A stretch of 64,000 nucleotides of DNA from JACVRW01 sp963814095. GTDB taxonomy: Bacteria; Actinomycetota; Thermoleophilia; Solirubrobacterales; Thermoleophilaceae. The notes below the pieces were generated by a model. The model was not told the origin of the DNA, searched no databases, and saw nothing but the letters and a program-made list of their open reading frames with translations. The stretch covers positions 186,001 through 250,000 of the forward strand of contig CAWFBT010000005.1 of NCBI GenBank assembly GCA_963814095.1, read 5' to 3'. This document shows, piece by piece, positions 48,541 through 57,298 of the stretch; position 1 is the first letter of the stretch, and every line of letters begins with the position of its first letter. A program made the position numbers and the translations under genes.

Positions 48541-49815
48541 CTACCTGAGCCGCATCGCGGCGAGGATGCTGTCGTGCACGTCCGTATTCCGCTGGAAGCG
48601 GGCGAACGCGCGCGCGCCCGGGCCCTCGGCCGTCACGGGCGTGGCCGCGCCCGTGTGCGCGTCGGTCGTCCAGTCAACGGTGAACTCGAGGTCCGTGCCG
48701 GGCAGCGGGAACGGCCCGTCCTCGGCGGAAACGTCGTCGCCGGACTCGTCGTCCTCGTCGACGTTCTCGATGGCGAGGCCGCCCGTCTCGTGGTCACCGG
48801 CCACCACGAGCAGCGTGCCGGGGTGCGTCGCCGCGAACCGAACCGCCAGCTCGACCGTCCTGTCGAGCGCCTCCCCCGCGAGAATCATCTTCTCGGCGTT
48901 GTCGTTGTGGGCGAACTCGTCGATGGCCTCCTCCTCGACGAAGAGGAAGAAGCCGTCGCGGTCGCGCGAGACGACGCTGAGCGCCTTCTCGGTCATCTCG
49001 TCGAGCGGGACGACGGGCTCGTAGATGTCGCCCTCGCCTTCCGCTCGCTGCTGGAACATCTCCTCGTTGGCGAACAGTCCGAGGAGCTTGCGCGCGCGAC
49101 TGCTCTGCAGGCTCTCGCGGTCGGAGACGTACTCGTAGCCGAGCCCCTCCGCCCGCTCGATCAGGTTGCCGCGGTCGCTGCTGCTCTGCTCGGTCGGGTC
49201 CTCCGGCGGGTTGTCGGGATACGCGCCTGGAACGCCGGGCGGGAGCCAGCGGTCCTCGCCGCCGCCGAGGATCACGTCCGGCTTGCTTCCTGTCAGGAAC
49301 TGCAGGGCGATCTCGCTCTGCGCCGCCCGATCGGGGACGTGCGCGCCGAACGCCGCCGGAGAGGCGTCGGTCACCTGGGCGGTGGTCACGAGGCCGGTGG
49401 CCTTGCCGGCCGCGCGTGCCCGCTCGAGCAGCGTCGGCACCGGCCGCCCGTCGGCATCCACGCCGACGGCGCCGTTGAAGGTCCGGACGCCGCTCGCGAA
49501 CGCCGTCGCCCCGGCCGCCGAATCCGTGACGGCCTCTTCGGAATCGTCAGGATCGGTGCTCGCGAGGCCCGCGTAGCGGAGCTCGTTCATGGCGAGCTGG
49601 CCGTCCCTGCCCTTCGTGGCGAGCCGGATCAGCTCGCGATGCGACACGCCCATGCCGTCGCCGTGCAGGAAGATCACGTTCTTGGCCCGGTCGCCGCGGC
49701 CGTGATCGCTCCACCCCCTGTCACCGGAATCGGCCGGGCTCGACACCGCGACCGAGAGAGCCGTCGCAGCGGAGGCCGCCACGCCGACCGCGAGCATGCC
49801 TTTCCACTTACTCAT
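48541..49815 (-). CDS. Alkaline phosphatase (PhoA family), secreted
   Basis: A 424-residue enzyme with a signal peptide (MSKWKGMLAVGVAASAATAL, cleavage near residues 25-30). The NVIFLHGDGMG metal-binding start, the serine nucleophile in TDSAAGATAFASG, and late VAGDHETGGLAI (metal His) are diagnostic. It would release phosphate from monoesters outside the cell. A strong GGAGGAGGT precedes the ATG, and an intrinsic terminator follows, so it is a single-gene unit. Confidence 0.93.
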   Translation of the reverse strand: MSKWKGMLAVGVAASAATALSVAVSSPADSGDRGWSDHGRGDRAKNVIFLHGDGMGVSHRELIRLATKGRDGQLAMNELRYAGLASTDPDDSEEAVTDSAAGATAFASGVRTFNGAVGVDADGRPVPTLLERARAAGKATGLVTTAQVTDASPAAFGAHVPDRAAQSEIALQFLTGSKPDVILGGGEDRWLPPGVPGAYPDNPPEDPTEQSSSDRGNLIERAEGLGYEYVSDRESLQSSRARKLLGLFANEEMFQQRAEGEGDIYEPVVPLDEMTEKALSVVSRDRDGFFLFVEEEAIDEFAHNDNAEKMILAGEALDRTVELAVRFAATHPGTLLVVAGDHETGGLAIENVDEDDESGDDVSAEDGPFPLPGTDLEFTVDWTTDAHTGAATPVTAEGPGARAFARFQRNTDVHDSILAAMRLR

Positions 49816-49905
49816 GAGATACCTCCTCCACCGAGTGCCAGTGGCCTCGGCCTACCCGGGGCACGCGCGTCCGAAATCTTCAAGACGGGGGAGCGCCCGG
49901 TCTGG

Positions 49906-50307
49906 ATGATGCTGAGGATGAACGCTCAACTGGACCTGATCGGAATAGTCGTCGAGGACATGGGGCGCTCGCTCGCGTTCTACCGGGAGCTCGGGCTCGA
50001 CATTCCCGAGGACGGAGACGGACAGCCGCACGTCGAGACCACCCTGCGCGGCGGGCTGCGGCTCGCCTGGGACACACGGGAGACGATTCAGTCGTTCAAC
50101 CCGGACTGGGAGCCCGCGAGCGGCGGGCCTCAGATCGGCCTCGCGTTCCTGGTCGACTCGCCCGCCGACGTCGACGCCGTCTTCGAGCGGCTCGTGTCGC
50201 TCGGCCACCACGGCCACAAGGAGCCGTTCGACGCCCCCTGGGGCCAGCGCTATGCGCTCGTCCACGACCCCGACGGCAACTCCGTCGACCTGTTCGCGGC
50301 GCTCTAG
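49906..50307 (+). CDS. VOC superfamily (glyoxalase/bleomycin-resistance-like) protein
   Basis: A 133-residue protein with two paired beta-alpha-beta modules: IGIVVEDMGRSLAFYRELGLDI and the second half ending YALVHDPDGNSVDLFAAL. The metal ligands are not all obvious, so it may be a ligand-binding protein rather than an enzyme. Starts at ATG 49906, 49909 or 49918 are possible; a GGGGGAG lies 12 bases ahead of the first. Its stop overlaps that of the convergent transporter as CTAG. Confidence 0.85.
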   Translation: MMLRMNAQLDLIGIVVEDMGRSLAFYRELGLDIPEDGDGQPHVETTLRGGLRLAWDTRETIQSFNPDWEPASGGPQIGLAFLVDSPADVDAVFERLVSLGHHGHKEPFDAPWGQRYALVHDPDGNSVDLFAAL

Positions 50308-51234
50308 GCGAGCTGGATCAGCGCGACGCCCGCGAGCAGCAGGACGACGCCGGCAAGGCGGACCGGCGAGATCGTCCGCCTCGGCAGGCGCAGCAGGCCG
50401 TAGCGGTCGACGAGGACCGAGGCGACCTGCTGCCCTGCCACGGTGAGCGCGACGGTCGGCGCCACGCCGATCTCGGGGATCAGGACGAACACCGACGTCA
50501 CGTAGGTGGCGCCGCAGGCGCCGCCGAGCCAGCCCCACCAGGGGACGGCTCGCAGGCGCGCGCCGGCCGGTCGCGGCGAGCGCCTCAGCGCGAGCAGCAG
50601 CCGCAAGGAGGACTGCCATCGCGGCGGTGGCGACCAGGAACGAGAAGGCGCCGACCGTGATCGGCGCATCCACGTCCGCGCGCAGCTGCGCGTTCACGGC
50701 GCCCTGCACCGGCAGCACCGCCCCGGCGGCAAGGCCGGCAGCCACCCAGCCGCCGCGGTTGCGCAGAGCGCCGTCGAGCGATTCGCCACCGGCCTGCGCG
50801 CGCACGATCATCCAGGTGGCGACGACGATCGCGACCGCACCGGCCAGGGCGGACGGGCCGAGCGGCTCACGCTCGACGCCCAGCCAGCCCGAGCCGTCGA
50901 GCAGGAGCGAGGCGGCCATCTGGCCGGCTATGAAGAGACCGACGGCGACGAGCGCGCCAAGGCGCGGGAAGAGCAGGATGCCGGCCGTGATGTAGACGGC
51001 GCTGCCGATCCCGCCCCACAGGTGCGCGGGCTCTGCGTCCGCCAGCGCACCGAAGGCGCCGAGCGTGCCGACCACCGCCGTGAGCGCGAGCAGCAGGCCC
51101 GCGCCGATCGCGAGCTGGAGCGTGGACGCGCCGATCGGGCTGCCGACGGCACCGGACAGCTGCACGTTGGCGCCCGCCTGGAGCGCCAGGAGGCTGCCGA
51201 CAACGAGGAGGAAGGGGATCGCGAGGGCTTCCAT
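50304..51234 (-). CDS. YdcZ/DUF606-type DMT transporter, frame disrupted once
   Basis: Ten-helix membrane protein made of two DUF606 repeats. The first repeat and half of the second are read from MEALAIPFLLVVGSLLALQAGANVQ down to about 50610; homology then shifts by one base (LLLALRRSP ... VPWWGWLGGACGATYVTSVF ... LTVAGQQVASVLVDRYGLL) to the stop at 50304. One extra G near 50607 explains it, and the span of 931 bases is one more than a multiple of three. Divergent from a TetR gene that probably controls it. Confidence 0.82.
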
Positions 51235-51256
51235 GTGGAGACCGTCCGGTTCGTGA

Positions 51257-51282
51257 GCTAACTTGACTCTGGTCAAGTTAGC
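51257..51282. promoter_or_regulatory. TetR-type operator between tetR and transporter genes
   Basis: A perfect palindrome: arms GCTAACTTGAC and GTCAAGTTAGC around TCTG, 26 bases in all. It directly abuts the ATG of the TetR gene and lies 22 bases from the transporter start, so one bound dimer pair could repress both. Confidence 0.75.
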
Positions 51283-51903
51283 ATGCACCGTCGCGATCTA
51301 CCCACAACAGGCCCGCCCCCCGAGCGCGCGGACGCTCGCCGCAACCGCCTGCTCATCCTCGAAGCGGCCGCCGAGCTGATCGGCGAGCACGGCTTCGACC
51401 AGGTCACGATCGACGACATCGCGGCGCGCGCAGGTGTGGCCAAGGGGACCGTCTTCCACCGCTTCGGGAACCGCGCCGGCCTCGCGGTCGCCCTGCTCGA
51501 CGAGCGCGAGCGGCGGCTGCAGGACAGGCTGCTTCGCGGCGCACCACCGCTCGGCCCGGGCGCTTCACCGGGGGAGCGCCTGATCGCCTTCCTCCGCGCA
51601 CTGATCGACTTCACCGACGAGAACGTCGACCTGCTGATCGTGAGCGACTACGACGAGCCGGGGGGCCGCTACCGAACGGGCGCCTACGGCGCCTGGCGGC
51701 TCCACGTGGCCTCTCTGCTGGAGGAGCTGGGCGCGGGCCGCCGCGCCGCCGCGGGCCTCGCGGACACGCTGCTGGCCCCCGCGGCCGCCGACCTGATCCG
51801 CCACCGCCGCAGCGAGCAGGGCGTCGCCCGCGCTCAGATCAAGCGGGAGCTCGAGCTGGTGGGGCGGGCGCTCATCGCAGATGCCTTCGCGGGTCTCGCG
51901 TAG
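51283..51903 (+). CDS. TetR/AcrR family transcriptional regulator
   Basis: A 206-residue regulator with an N-terminal HTH (LLILEAAAELIGEHGFDQVTI, DIAARAGVAKGTVFHRFGNRAGL) and an all-helical ligand domain. It is divergent from a DMT-type exporter with a 26-base palindrome between. By family behaviour it should repress the exporter and itself until a ligand binds. The ligand is unknown. Confidence 0.92.
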   Translation: MHRRDLPTTGPPPERADARRNRLLILEAAAELIGEHGFDQVTIDDIAARAGVAKGTVFHRFGNRAGLAVALLDERERRLQDRLLRGAPPLGPGASPGERLIAFLRALIDFTDENVDLLIVSDYDEPGGRYRTGAYGAWRLHVASLLEELGAGRRAAAGLADTLLAPAAADLIRHRRSEQGVARAQIKRELELVGRALIADAFAGLA

Positions 51904-53611
51904 CGTCCGTACCTTGAGTCGCGCCGCTTGGCTCACCCCCTCGGAGCTCCGTATCGGCCTCGGCTGCATGCGGCTCGCGAGCGACGAGTCCGCGCTCGAG
52001 ACGATCCGCACCGCGGTCGACGCGGGAATCACGGTCTTCGACACCGCCCGCGCGTATCCCGACAACGAGCGACTCCTCGCGCGCGGCCTACGCGAGGCAG
52101 GGACGGCTCAGGGCACACGGGTCGTGACGAAGGGCGGCATGACGCGGGCAGAGGGCCGCTGGATCCCGGACGGGCGCGCGAAGGCCATCCGGGCCGACTG
52201 CGAGGCGAGCATCGCCGCGCTCGACGGCCTGCCGATCGACCTCTACCTCATCCACGCACCCGATCCCAGGACGCCCTGGCGGACGTCGGTTCGAGCGCTG
52301 GCGCGGCTCCTCGACGAAGGGCTCGTGGAGCGCATCGGGCTGTCGAACGTCAACCGCCATCAGCTGGACGAGGCCCTGGAGCTCGCGCCGATCGCGGCCG
52401 TGCAGGTGGGGCTCAGCGTGCTCGACGACCAGGCGCTGCGCGGCGGCGTCGTCGAGCGCTGCGAGGAGGCGGGCGTCACCGTGATCGCGCATTCGCCGCT
52501 TGGCGGCCCGCGCCGGGCCGGCGGCCTCGCGCGCCGGCCGCAGCTTGCCGAGATCGCCGAGGCGCGCGGTGCTACGCCGGCGGAGATCGCGCTCGCCTGG
52601 CTCCTCCACCTGTCCCCGACGCTCGCCGCGATACCCGGCGCCCGCCGCCCGGACGCAGCCCGATCCGCCGCCCGCGCGGCGACGCTCGAGCTCGACCCCG
52701 GCGAGGTCGCCGCACTCTCCGGCGAGCCTCGCACCGTCGCCCGCCGCGCTCGGCCTGTGGATGGCGCCGAGGTCGTCGTCGTGATGGGCATCCCTGGCGC
52801 CGGGAAGAGCCACATCGCCGAGGAGCATCGAGCGCGCGGCTATCTCCGCCTCAATCGAGACGAGCGCGGAGGGTCGCTGCGCCAGCTCGCCGAAGCGCTC
52901 GACGAGGCACTGTCCTCAGGCGCACAACGGGTCGTGCTCGACAACACCTACCTGACTCGCGCCTCGCGCAGCTACGTGCTCGAAACGGCGGCTCGGCACG
53001 GCGTGCCGGCCCGCTGCGTGTGGCTCGACACCCCCCTCGCGCAGGCGCAGGTGAACATGGTCGAGCGGCTGCTCGAGACCTTCGGCCGGCTCCCCACCCC
53101 GGACGAGCTGCGGAAGGAGGCGAAGCAGCGCCAGGGCCTGCTGGCCCCCACCTCGCAGATGCGCGCGCTCCGCGAGCTGGAGCCGCCGGCGGCCGATGAG
53201 GGCTGGGCGGACCTGGAGCACGTCCCGTTCGAGCGCGCACGGCGGTCGGGCGGCCCGGGCGTCTTCGTGGGCGCCGCGGCGCTGCTCGAGCCCGGCTGGA
53301 GGGACCAGCTGGCGCAGGCCGCTCCCGATGCCCCTCACCTCGTCTACGACTGGAACCCGGATGGGCGCCGCGAGACGCTCGACGCGGCCGCCACCGCCCT
53401 CGCCGCAGAGGTGACAGGACCGGTCGAGGCCGCGCTCTGCCCGCACCCCGCGGGCCCGCCCGTCTGCTGGTGCCGTCCGCCGCTCCCGGGACTCGTGCTC
53501 GCGTTCGCCCGCACGCATGGCATCGACCCGTCGAAATCGACGCTCGTGGGGTCGACGCCCGCCCACCGAACGCTCGCCGCGACTCTCGGCGCGCGCTACG
53601 TCGCGGCCTGA
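51881..53611 (+). CDS. Aldo/keto reductase fused to P-loop kinase and HAD-like C-terminal region
   Basis: A 576-residue fusion. Residues about 20-285 are an aldo/keto reductase (LRIGLGCMRLA, DTARAYPDNERLLARGL with the Asp/Tyr pair, LIHAPDP, GLSNVNRHQL). Residues about 295-430 are a P-loop kinase (VVVVMGIPGAGKSHIAEEH, then VVLDNTYLTRASRSYV), as in polynucleotide-kinase-type proteins. The last 120 residues end like a degenerate HAD phosphatase (CWCRPPLPGL, LVGSTPAHRTLA). ATG 51881 overlaps tetR by 23 bases; TTG 51914 is an alternative start. Confidence 0.85.
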   Translation: MPSRVSRSVRTLSRAAWLTPSELRIGLGCMRLASDESALETIRTAVDAGITVFDTARAYPDNERLLARGLREAGTAQGTRVVTKGGMTRAEGRWIPDGRAKAIRADCEASIAALDGLPIDLYLIHAPDPRTPWRTSVRALARLLDEGLVERIGLSNVNRHQLDEALELAPIAAVQVGLSVLDDQALRGGVVERCEEAGVTVIAHSPLGGPRRAGGLARRPQLAEIAEARGATPAEIALAWLLHLSPTLAAIPGARRPDAARSAARAATLELDPGEVAALSGEPRTVARRARPVDGAEVVVVMGIPGAGKSHIAEEHRARGYLRLNRDERGGSLRQLAEALDEALSSGAQRVVLDNTYLTRASRSYVLETAARHGVPARCVWLDTPLAQAQVNMVERLLETFGRLPTPDELRKEAKQRQGLLAPTSQMRALRELEPPAADEGWADLEHVPFERARRSGGPGVFVGAAALLEPGWRDQLAQAAPDAPHLVYDWNPDGRRETLDAAATALAAEVTGPVEAALCPHPAGPPVCWCRPPLPGLVLAFARTHGIDPSKSTLVGSTPAHRTLAATLGARYVAA

Positions 53612-53706
53612 TCCGCGGGGCAGCTCGGCGGGGATAGAGTCGCTTCGATCGTCCAGACCGGGAGCAACCCCGCTTCCGGGGCAAGCAGTTCCGAGAGGAG
53701 AACGCG

Positions 53707-54177
53707 ATGCGCAGAGCCGTGCGCCGTCACCTGTCGTACGCCAACGTAACCGCCACCCTGGCACTGGTACTGAGCCTGACGGCCGGCGCCTACGCCGCCG
53801 TGCAGGTGACCGGGAAGAACGTGGTGAACGGCTCGCTCACCGGCAAGGACATCCGTCCCGAGTCGATCAGCGGCAAGCACGTTCGCGGCCTTTCGCTGAG
53901 CGACCTTCAGGACGGGCCCGGGCAGTACTACATCAAGCAATCCGCCCTCGCTCGGGGCACCGGACTGGCCGAAGCGACCGCCACGTGCAACGGCAACGAC
54001 GCCATGATCAGCGGCGGCACGGTCGGCGGACTGGGGAGCTTCGTCCTGGGTAGCGGCCCCGACGGCATGAACCCGAACACCCAGACGGCCCGGAGCTGGA
54101 CCGGAAGGGTGCAGGGCGCAAACGGCTCGTCACCGGTTCAGGTACAGATCGTCGGGCTCTGCCTGACCGTGCCGTAG
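53707..54177 (+). CDS. Secreted protein of a lineage-typical family
   Basis: 156 residues with a signal segment (YANVTATLALVLSLTAGAYAA) and a mature region with short polar repeats (GKNVVNGSLTGKDIRPESISGKHV) of the kind seen in large, poorly characterised families in Thermoleophilia. Two late Cys may pair. A GAGAGGAGA Shine-Dalgarno lies before the ATG. No function is known; an extracellular or surface role is inferred from the signal. Confidence 0.75.
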   Translation: MRRAVRRHLSYANVTATLALVLSLTAGAYAAVQVTGKNVVNGSLTGKDIRPESISGKHVRGLSLSDLQDGPGQYYIKQSALARGTGLAEATATCNGNDAMISGGTVGGLGSFVLGSGPDGMNPNTQTARSWTGRVQGANGSSPVQVQIVGLCLTVP

Positions 54178-54200
54178 CCGCCGAGCGGCGCGCGCCCGCC

Positions 54201-56105
54201 CTAGCTCGTCGACTCCGCCTTCTTGCGCCGGCCGCGCCCGCCGCGCCGGCCGCGGCGGCGCCGGCGGCCGTTGTCCGAGGACTCGGCCGAGCCGTCGGCG
54301 CCGACGGCCAGCCCCTCGGGGGGGTTGACGAGCGTCGCCTGCGCCGCCTGGCGCCCGACCTTGTCGATCCGGACGAGCGTCTTCTCGCCCACGAGCGGGG
54401 CCGCGCCGAACACCGAGACGATGTAGCCGTCGAGCTTCGCGACGGCGTCGTCGTCGTTGTACATGTGCGGCTCCTCGATGTGGACGAGCACCTCCTCGCC
54501 CTCGCGGAACGGCAGCGCCCGCTGCTCGACGTCCTCGCGCGTGCCCTCGAGCACGACCTCGAAGTGGTCGATCGGCAACGCCTCGGTCCCCTCGAAGTGG
54601 AAGTGCTTGCCCGTCTCCTGCTCGATCTCGTGGATCGGGCCCTCGACCCCGTGGCCGCCCACGAGGATCGACGCCACCGAGGGGTGGACGCGGATCAGAA
54701 ACGAGGGCGACTCGGGCCGCTCGAGGGCCAGGTCGCGCAGCCAGCGGTCGACCTCGATCGCGACGGTCTCCTCGGACAGCACCACGCCCTCGCCCTCGCA
54801 CACCGGGCAGGTCTTCGTGACGATCTCACGCACCCCGTCGGTCACGTTCTGGCGTGTCATCTCGACGAGCCCGAGCGGTGAGATCTCGACCACGTAGGTC
54901 TTCGTACGGTCCTCGTCGAGCGCCTTGCGCAGCGTCTTCAGCACGGCGTCGCGGTTGCGCGCCCGCGACATGTCGATGAAGTCGATGACGATGATGCCGC
55001 CGATGTCGCGCAGGCGCAGCTGGCGCACGACCTCATCGGCCGCCTCGAGGTTCGTCCTCGTGATCGTGTCCTCGAGCTTGGCGCCCCTCCCGCGGCCGGT
55101 GAACGAACCGGAGTTGATGTCGATGACCGTCATCGCCTCGGCGTAGTCGATCATCAGGTAGCCGCCGCTCGGCAGGTCGACGCGGCGCTTGAGCACCGAC
55201 TGGATCGCCTCCTCGACCCCGTAACGCTCGAACAACGGCTCATCGGGGTCGTCGTAGGACTCGAGCCGCTCGAGCAGCTCGGGCGCGGTGCGGTTGAAGA
55301 AGGACTCGAGCCGGTGGTGCTGCTTCTTGTCGTCGACGATCGCCTTCTCGAACTCACCCGAGAAGATGTCGCGCGCGACGCGCACGGACAGGTCCGCCTC
55401 CTGGAAGACCATCGCGGGCGCCGGGATGTCCTCGGCGCGCTTCTGCAGCACATCGTGGAGCTTGTGCAGGTACTTGATCTCGCGCTCGAAGTCCTCGCGG
55501 CTCGCGCCCTGCGCGGCGGTGCGTACGATCGCGCCGCCCTCGCCGAGGTCGGCCTTGCCGGCGGCGCGGCGCAGGCGGTCGCGCTCCTTGTCCTCGAGCC
55601 GGCGCGAGACGCCGACGCCCTCGCCCTGCGGCACGTACACGAGGTAGCGCCCCGCGATCGAGAGCTGCATGGACAGGCGCGGGCCCTTCGTCTTCAGCGG
55701 ATCCTTGATCGCCTGGACGAGGATCTCCTGGCCGGGCTTGAGCAGCTCGGTGATGCGCTTGCCCTTCTGGCCGCGGCCACCGCGGCCGCGGCGCGCGACC
55801 TCCACGCCCGGGAAGACGACGTCGTCCGCGTGCAGGAAGCCGTTCTTGTCGAGGCCGATGTCCACGAAGGCGGCCTCGAGGCCGGGCAGGACGTTGTCGA
55901 CCTTGCCCTTGTAGACGTTTCCGACGATCGAGCGGTTGCCCTTGCGCTCTATGTAGAGCTCGGCGACCCGCCAGTCGTCCTGTTGTGGTTTCTGATTTCT
56001 GTTACCGCGACCCTTCTTGGTGGCGCCGTTCGGGCTGCCCTCCGATTCGAGGATTGCGACTCTCGTTTCGCCACGGTCCACCGTGACGAGCAACTGCTTT
56101 CTCAA
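54201..56105 (-). CDS. rne: Ribonuclease E/G family endoribonuclease
   Basis: 634 residues with an S1 domain near residues 50-130 (GNVYKGKVDNVLPGLEAAFVDIG), the RNase E catalytic region (GGIIVIDFIDM with the metal-binding Asp), the zinc-link CPVCEGEG and a basic Arg/Gly-rich C-terminal tail. It starts RNA decay and rRNA/tRNA processing. The start is TTG 56105; a stop lies a few codons upstream in frame, so no longer form is possible. It follows rodA downstream, ending the mre cluster. Confidence 0.94.
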   Translation of the reverse strand: MRKQLLVTVDRGETRVAILESEGSPNGATKKGRGNRNQKPQQDDWRVAELYIERKGNRSIVGNVYKGKVDNVLPGLEAAFVDIGLDKNGFLHADDVVFPGVEVARRGRGGRGQKGKRITELLKPGQEILVQAIKDPLKTKGPRLSMQLSIAGRYLVYVPQGEGVGVSRRLEDKERDRLRRAAGKADLGEGGAIVRTAAQGASREDFEREIKYLHKLHDVLQKRAEDIPAPAMVFQEADLSVRVARDIFSGEFEKAIVDDKKQHHRLESFFNRTAPELLERLESYDDPDEPLFERYGVEEAIQSVLKRRVDLPSGGYLMIDYAEAMTVIDINSGSFTGRGRGAKLEDTITRTNLEAADEVVRQLRLRDIGGIIVIDFIDMSRARNRDAVLKTLRKALDEDRTKTYVVEISPLGLVEMTRQNVTDGVREIVTKTCPVCEGEGVVLSEETVAIEVDRWLRDLALERPESPSFLIRVHPSVASILVGGHGVEGPIHEIEQETGKHFHFEGTEALPIDHFEVVLEGTREDVEQRALPFREGEEVLVHIEEPHMYNDDDAVAKLDGYIVSVFGAAPLVGEKTLVRIDKVGRQAAQATLVNPPEGLAVGADGSAESSDNGRRRRRGRRGGRGRRKKAESTS

Positions 56106-56125
56106 GGAAGTTTCCCTTCATATCG

Positions 56126-57298
56126 TCATAAGGCTTTCCCTGCAGCGGTTTCGCGCGCTTGCGCGTGTATCGACTGCAGGATCCCTATGGCCATCAATGT
56201 CGTCAGCACCGACGAGCCGCCATAACTCATGAGCGGCAGGGGGATGCCGGTGATGGGCATGATTCCGATCGTCATGCCCACGTTGACGAAGACTTGGAAC
56301 ATAAGCATGGCAGTGATTCCGCCTGCCACCAAGGCCCCATAGAAGTTCTTCGCCATCGTCAGTGTTTTCAGCCCTCTCCAGATCAAGAGGGCGAACAGGG
56401 ATAGAACCAGCGCCGCCCCCACGAATCCGAACTCCTCGCCCACCACGCTGAACACGAAATCGGTGTGGTGCTCGGGCAGGAAGTCGAGCCGCGTCTGGGT
56501 TGAGTCGTCGCCACGGCCGGTCTTCCCCCCGGAGCCGATCGCCGTCAGCGACTGGTTGATCTGGTAGCCCTCCTCGCGTGGATCCGACGTCGGACTGAGG
56601 AAGGCGGTGAGGCGGTCCTTCTGATACGGCTTGAGCAGCTCGACGCCGGCCGCCGGCGCCGCCACAACCACCACCGCGATCGCCACCGCCGCGATGGCGG
56701 CGAGGCTCGCGAAGTGGGTCCACGGCGTACCGGCCACGAACATCACCGCCAGGAGGATCGCCAGGTAGACGAGCCCCGAGCCGAGGTCCGGCTGGGCGAC
56801 CACCAGCATCGCCGGGAACAGCGCCAGCAGCACGATGCGGCTGGTGGTCTCGCGGTCGGTCAGGCGCCGCATGCGGTCGACCATGAAGGCCGACAGCGTC
56901 ACGGCGAGCAGCAGCTTGCCGAGCTCCGACGCCTGGAAGTTGAAGAAGCCGAATTCGATCGCCCGTCGCGAGCCGCGCGCCGAGAAGCCGAGCGCGTAGA
57001 CGGCCACGATCGAGGCGATCATGAACCCGTAGATCCCGAGCTTCCACTCGCGCAGACGCGAGTAGTCGAAGCGGGAGAGCAGGAGCATGAGGACGAGCCC
57101 CACGCCCGCGTAGAGCGCCTGCCGGTAGGCGAAGTAGTTGGGGTCGCCGGGGATGTCGTCCTGGCTCGCCGTGCCGACCGTGTAGATGCTGGCGGCGATC
57201 AGGCCCAGCGTGGCCAGCAGCATGAGCGGGTCGATGCGCAGCGCGCGGATGCCCGCGTCGCGGAAGTCCCGGACCGGTGAGGAGGCGGAGGCGTCCAT
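56126..57298 (-). CDS. rodA: Peptidoglycan glycosyltransferase RodA (SEDS family)
   Basis: 390 residues and about ten membrane helices. SEDS signatures include LVVAQPDLGSGLVYLAI, QINQSLTAIGSGG, EHHTDFVFSVVGEEFGFVGA and the C-terminal GIPLPLMSYGGSS. It polymerises glycan strands in the elongasome with PBP2, whose gene it overlaps by one base (57298). Confidence 0.96.
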   Translation of the reverse strand: MDASASSPVRDFRDAGIRALRIDPLMLLATLGLIAASIYTVGTASQDDIPGDPNYFAYRQALYAGVGLVLMLLLSRFDYSRLREWKLGIYGFMIASIVAVYALGFSARGSRRAIEFGFFNFQASELGKLLLAVTLSAFMVDRMRRLTDRETTSRIVLLALFPAMLVVAQPDLGSGLVYLAILLAVMFVAGTPWTHFASLAAIAAVAIAVVVVAAPAAGVELLKPYQKDRLTAFLSPTSDPREEGYQINQSLTAIGSGGKTGRGDDSTQTRLDFLPEHHTDFVFSVVGEEFGFVGAALVLSLFALLIWRGLKTLTMAKNFYGALVAGGITAMLMFQVFVNVGMTIGIMPITGIPLPLMSYGGSSVLTTLMAIGILQSIHAQARETAAGKAL

